Shown: positions 22,566 to 22,685 of the stretch, one piece after another | How the letters are laid out: every line of letters starts with the position of its first letter | How positions within the stretch are numbered: the stretch's first letter is position 1 | Source: an uncultured Methanobrevibacter sp. | Lineage (GTDB): Archaea; Methanobacteriota; Methanobacteria; Methanobacteriales; Methanobacteriaceae | Direction of reading: 5' to 3' | NCBI GenBank assembly: GCA_902782595.1 | Contig: CACZNW010000105.1 | Span: forward strand, 1-22,685 | DNA: 22,685 nt | Program-made: the position numbers and the translations under genes | The notes under the pieces: model-generated | The model's database searches: none | The model's input: the letters and a program-made list of their open reading frames with translations, nothing else | Told to the model about the DNA's origin: nothing

Positions 22566-22612
22566 AAAAAAAAGTTGAAAAAAATAGAATTTAAAGATAA
22601 AATCTTTAAATT
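22566..22612 (-). terminator. stem-loop over a stop codon followed by T-runs
   Basis: AATTTAAAGAT (22588-22598) and ATCTTTAAATT (22602-22612) are perfect 11-bp inverted repeats around three bases, and the latter arm contains the stop codon at 22606-22608. In the minus-strand direction two runs of seven and eight T follow, as expected for an intrinsic terminator. Confidence 0.65.
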
Positions 22613-22685
22613 AAAATTCCGTTAATAACACCGTCTTGACCAGGTCTGGATGTTACTTTAGCATTACCTTCAGGGGTTTCTACGA
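22606..22685 (-). CDS. 3' end of an unidentified gene, cut by the window edge
   Basis: The last 25 codons are visible on the minus strand and end in GQDGVINGILI before a TAA at 22606-22608. The part before it reads VETPEGNAKVTSRP. The codon pattern is fully open and protein-like, and a strong stem-loop terminator overlaps the stop, which supports a real gene end. The fragment is too short for me to name the family. Confidence 0.65.
   Translation of the reverse strand, partial: VETPEGNAKVTSRPGQDGVINGILI

Overview
The window looks like a chromosome segment of a methanogenic archaeon of the Methanobacteriales, most likely Methanobrevibacter or a close relative. The evidence is archaeal information-processing genes (archaeosine tRNA-guanine transglycosylase, SRP19, a RecJ/GAN-type DHH nuclease), the hydrogenase maturation gene hypE, a secreted Ig-repeat adhesin-like protein, very AT-rich intergenic DNA, archaeal TATA boxes of the TTTATATA type, and ribosome binding sites of the GGTGAT type. 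Several genes have no ribosome binding site and a TATA box about 25-35 bp before the start codon, so they are probably leaderless.

Left part (1-7.7 kb): the 5' half of a tRNA-Gly(GCC) gene on the minus strand; a minus-strand pair of tgtA and a class I methyltransferase; an AT-rich 1.5 kb stretch (about 2.8-4.3 kb) with no convincing gene but several hairpins and two short open stretches that may be gene remnants; a small membrane protein divergent from an MnmC-like (DUF752-type) methyltransferase; and, tail to tail with that, a 624-residue secreted Ig-repeat protein with an unusual four-cysteine C-terminal domain.

Middle (8-16.2 kb): a tight minus-strand operon purC-purS-purQ-cobA-glmS (purine synthesis, the precorrin-2 branch of corrinoid/F430/siroheme synthesis, and amino-sugar synthesis for the cell wall), preceded by two small unknown genes, one of them membrane-anchored. 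A small exported protein diverges from these. Then comes a plus-strand cluster hemD-srp19-recJ/GAN.

Right part (16.2-22.7 kb): a winged-helix regulator whose TATA region is a perfect palindrome; a DEAD-box RNA helicase and an SplB-type radical SAM protein on the minus strand; divergent from these a solo Cas4-like nuclease coupled to a membrane-anchored staphylococcal-nuclease-like protein that seems to lack key catalytic residues; an unknown 212-residue protein; an RDD membrane protein; hypE; and the 3' end of another minus-strand gene.

Most of the window is conserved housekeeping sequence. The parts most worth a second look are the Cas4-like/degenerate-SNase pair, the C-terminal domain of the adhesin-like protein, the promoter-palindrome arrangements, and the gene-poor AT-rich island. 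I found no CRISPR array, no intact insertion sequence and no rRNA.
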